The notes below the pieces were generated by a model. The model made no database searches. It saw only the letters and a program-made list of their open reading frames with translations, and was not told the DNA's origin. Shown piece by piece: positions 62,401 to 64,000 of a stretch of 64,000 bases of DNA (position 1 is the stretch's first letter; the number at the start of each line of letters is the position of its first letter). Source of the DNA: Owenia fusiformis. Lineage: Eukaryota > Annelida > Polychaeta > Sabellida > Oweniidae. Made by a program: the position numbers and the translations under genes. The stretch is taken from NCBI GenBank assembly GCA_903813345.2, contig CAIIXF020000001.1, positions 29,999,915 to 30,063,914 of the forward strand, read 5' to 3'.

Positions 62401-63831
62401 CCACTACTTTTCAAGTTACAGCAAAAATCGTAAAATAACGAGTAAAGGCCGCCATTTTTCAAGATGGCTGCCATGTGCTTCTTTAATATCTACATTTCTA
62501 GCTTTATTAATGTCCTATATAATTTTTTTACATCTCAAACATATTGCTATTACAGTTTTACAAATTACTGTAAATTCGGCACTAAAATGGCCGCCATTTT
62601 GAAATGAGTGGCCATTTTGAAAATCGGCTTTCGAGCAGAACTTCTACCCCCATAGGGTATATGTGTACAAAATATGAACAAAATCGGGCCAACGGTATTT
62701 GAGTTATTGCCCGGACGGACGGACGGACGGACGTACGTACGGACGGACGGATGTACGTACGGACAGACGGACGTACGTACGGACGGACGGACGTACGTAC
62801 GGACGGACGGACGGACGGACGGACGGACGGACGGAGGCGTTCCCTATATCCCTCCGAACTTCGTTCGATGGGATAATAAAATATAATATTACTAAAAATA
62901 TGTAAAAAATATACGATATTATCAATTTTACATTACTGTATATTGGCCAAAATGAATAATAATGCAGTATAAAATACATAAGTCATTAGCCAACATACCC
63001 CAACAGACCAGGGATAAGGTCACACCGTGCTAAGGTCACACTGGGCTTAGGTCACACCATACTTAGGTAACATTGTGCTTAGGTCACATTGCGCTTAGGT
63101 CACACCATGCCTAGGTTACACTGTGCTTAGGTCACATTGTGCTGTGCTTAGGTCAAATTGTGCTGTGCTTAGGTCACACTGTGCTTAGGTCACACCGTGC
63201 TTAGGTTACACTGTCCTTAGGTCACATTGTGCTTAGGTCACACTGTGCTTAGGTCACATTGTGCTTAGGTCACACTGTGCTTAGGTCACAATGTGCTTAG
63301 GTCACACTGTGCTTAGGTCACAATGTGCTTAGGTCACATTGTGCTGTGCTTAGGTCACACCGTGCTTAGGTTACACTGTGCTTAGGTCACATTGTGGCTT
63401 AGATCACACTGTGCTTAGGTCACAATGTGCTTAGGTCACACCATACTTAGGTAACATTGTGCTTAGGTTACACTGTGCTTAGGTCACACTGTGCTTAGAT
63501 CACACGTGCTTAGATTACACTGTGCTTAGGTCACACTGTGCTTAGGTCACAATGTGCTTAGGTCACATTGTGCTTAGCTCACATTGTGCTTAGCTCACAT
63601 TTTGCTTAGGTCACATTGTGCTAAGGTCACACTGTGCTTAGGTCACACTGTGCTTAGGTCAAATAATGCCTGCTCTAATATATCTCCCATAGTCCACAAC
63701 ACTATTCACTTGTACAAATGTAAGCTATATACCTTTGTCTTTGAATCTACACATGCCCCCTTCTGCAGCAGAGATTTCACTACTGAGTTGTGCCCTCTTT
63801 TGGCAGCTGCATGCAAACAAACAGCTCCTGA
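46373..63831 (-). CDS. TRPN1 (nompC): TRPN1/NOMPC mechanosensory channel, 21 exons, N-terminal exons off window
   Basis: By family this is a tetrameric cation channel of ciliated mechanosensory cells, gated through a long ankyrin spring tied to microtubules. Exons, 5' to 3': 63831-63733, 61728-61627, 61435-61334, 61069-60971, 59799-59671, 59349-59221, 58909-58793, 57387-57289, 56417-56217, 55722-55624, 55446-55345, 54156-54052, 53754-53653, 53153-53055, 52853-52719, 52425-52318, 51929-51732, 51450-51244, 50907-49542, 47450-47295, 46581-46373. Together they encode 1320 residues in one unbroken frame. The first 18 give 21 ankyrin repeats whose order matches Drosophila NOMPC as I recall it, including KRGRTGLHLAAANGHLDL, QTPLHLAGENDHSDVVKLFL and LLNSPGVQ. 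The family has about 29 repeats, so about 8 and the N-terminus lie beyond 63831. The acceptor before 63831 (TTTTCCAG) shows a further exon upstream. Confidence 0.95.
47451..49541 (-). other. TRPN intron with AGGTCA-rich dispersed repeat array
   Basis: Between about 47560 and 49255 a ~130-bp theme recurs at least seven times: ttgaccttgagaaggtcatt, then gaaggtcaaatc, then agtcagatttgaacttctga, then gaacttgtagatgattttga, then ggtcaatttgaagcaagttg. One copy region carries a (GGAC)n tract at 48732-48778 with 'ggctcactgtgtgagcc' beside it. A 27-bp tandem repeat (tgaataagtgaacacaaagg) runs 49298-49371. Open frames here are repeat by-products. Confidence 0.8.
49542..50907 (-). CDS. TRPN1 (nompC): TRPN channel exon: linker, six transmembrane helices, pore and TRP domain
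   Basis: One 1366-bp exon encodes the whole membrane part. It opens with the linker FVFDLMVLSKMNDN and SPAPADTAAKMAKN. Helices follow around IMLFMAFLFLPPVWIAF (S1), FMAYLVSHIYLILLYFL (S2), WYEWLLLAWLSGMLVSEL (S3), IKVIIVAISAMAVTIHIIG (S4), LLCFVTVLDFLSFHHLFGP (S5 region) and VFGIYLIVTLIVLINLLIAM (S6). The pore loop reads LELLFFALFGLVEPENL. The TRP domain is WKFGRAKLIRNMNKT. The S5-pore segment has a glycine run (DGTGGGGAQVD) not in the fly protein as I remember it. NPGDRAGLGWIK and GPWAIIIRDLMKDL are TRPN hallmarks. Confidence 0.95.
54157..55344 (-). other. TRPN intron with a possible 6-bp microexon
   Basis: This intron separates two ankyrin exons. It contains a dispersed-repeat fragment (about 54180-54330, gtaaaccctgggcatctgaa) and, at 55007-55012 on the minus strand, GATGAA bounded by AATACAG and GTAAGT. 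The rest is AT-rich without recognised content. Confidence 0.4.
57388..58792 (-). other. TRPN intron with foldback fragments
   Basis: Sequences at 57610-57780 and 58660-58750 share phrases with the 44.2-44.66 kb region and with each other in inverted order (ataggaggagatatgaggta... and ...catataggaggcc). A decayed foldback of about 1.1 kb is likely. The middle (57780-58620) is A/T-rich with no gene seen. Confidence 0.5.
59800..60970 (-). other. TRPN intron, no recognised content
   Basis: AT-rich intron of 1.2 kb. Only a short triplication (cctgatgatt, about 60690-60715) stands out. Confidence 0.6.
61773..62880 (-). repeat. Dispersed GTCC-repeat/'ATGGCGGC' element, copy 2
   Basis: It is the inverted, longer counterpart of 23899-24725. 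Read on the minus strand it starts ttattatcccatcgaacgaa, has a (GTCC)n tract (62713-62833 on this strand, as GGAC/GTAC), continues gggcaataactcaaatac and at least four units of actcgaaaagtagtggagcg plus AAAATGGCGGCCATTTT, and ends near gcaacgccaaagcgtagcga. The (GTCC)n tract translates as Pro-Ser-Val-Arg repeats, a spurious protein. It lies 45 bp beyond a TRPN exon acceptor (61728). Confidence 0.85.
62998..63665. repeat. Minisatellite of ~16-bp 'gtgcttaggtcacact' units
   Basis: About 40 head-to-tail copies of a 15-18 bp unit, gtgcttaggtcaca(c/t)t, run through this TRPN intron with one-base variants, some with an added ctgt. Every unit contains AGGTCA or a near match. The open frame at 63584-63856 is mainly a by-product. 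The array stops about 70 bp before exon 63733-63831. Confidence 0.95.
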
Positions 63832-64000
63832 CTGGAAAAACAAAATTAAATTCTAACAATGAAGTTCTAGAGAACATACAGAAAAATAAACTTTCATGGA
63901 TTCTTTGAATATTGGCCAAGGTGAAAAAGAGGGTGCCATGGTATAGCTCAAAGAAATTGTTTGTAGAATACTGAAACTTTGCGTGGGTTATATAATAATA
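63832..64000 (-). other. TRPN intron running off the window end
   Basis: Upstream intron of the first visible TRPN exon, with a polypyrimidine tract before the acceptor TTTTCCAG at 63832-63839. The preceding ankyrin exons are not in the window. Confidence 0.6.

Noticed and set aside
62674-62979. Arg/Thr/Asp/Gly and Pro/Ser/Val/Arg repeat frames on both strands
   Set aside because: They arise from the tetranucleotide tract in a dispersed element; the same open frame recurs in all three phases.
62998-63665. CRISPR-like array of short repeats
   Set aside because: Units are head-to-tail without unique spacers and the genome is eukaryotic, so it is a minisatellite.
63584-63856. 90-codon plus frame
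   Set aside because: It is made from the TTAGGTCAC minisatellite and then runs antisense across a TRPN ankyrin exon.

Overview
This is a stretch of an invertebrate animal nuclear genome. Genes are split into many short exons by AT-rich introns with GT-AG ends, the products are metazoan families, and intergenic DNA and introns are crowded with foldback elements, tRNA-derived repeats and minisatellites. The gene set (TRPN channel, KLF10/11-type factor, Sam68-type STAR protein, a secreted Ly6 plus chitin-binding protein) suits a marine bilaterian, perhaps a lophotrochozoan, but the window does not fix the phylum. No viral, bacterial, CRISPR or operon content was seen.

Layout. (1) 279-3990, minus: 5' part of a KHDRBS/Sam68-like STAR RNA-binding protein; its 3' exons lie beyond the window start. 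(2) 4.1-13.7 kb: no gene recognised; at least five inverted-repeat (foldback) elements and two tRNA-like SINE heads (a further two foldbacks sit in the KHDRBS intron). (3) 13783-30003, plus: a ten-exon gene for a 568-aa protein with a conserved N-terminal region, a winged-helix segment and a C-terminal purine-nucleoside-phosphorylase/nucleosidase domain. A 53-bp tandem duplication has moved its stop codon. Intron 5 holds a near-perfect 744-bp hairpin element with a 5-bp target duplication. (4) 26832-28465, minus, nested in the last intron of gene 3: a five-exon secreted Ly6/uPAR (LU) plus CBM14 chitin-binding protein with its own TATA box. (5) 30.1-38.2 kb: intergenic, with a ~110-bp minisatellite and small palindromes. 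(6) 38274-40703, minus: KLF10/KLF11 (TIEG/cabut) orthologue with an N-terminal Sin3-interaction-like helix and three zinc fingers. (7) 40.8-46.3 kb: intergenic with foldbacks. (8) 46373-63831, minus: 21 exons of a TRPN1/NOMPC mechanosensory channel, giving 21 ankyrin repeats, the six-helix channel, TRP domain and C-terminal tail; the first exons lie beyond the window end.

Every coding model was checked by phase: exon lengths add to whole codons across all junctions in each gene. The genes have unrelated jobs and do not form a pathway; the one structural relationship is the nested, antisense pair 3 and 4. The most notable items are the winged-helix/nucleosidase protein, the nested LU-CBM14 gene, the duplication-made stop, the foldback cluster, and AGGTCA-rich arrays in the TRPN introns.
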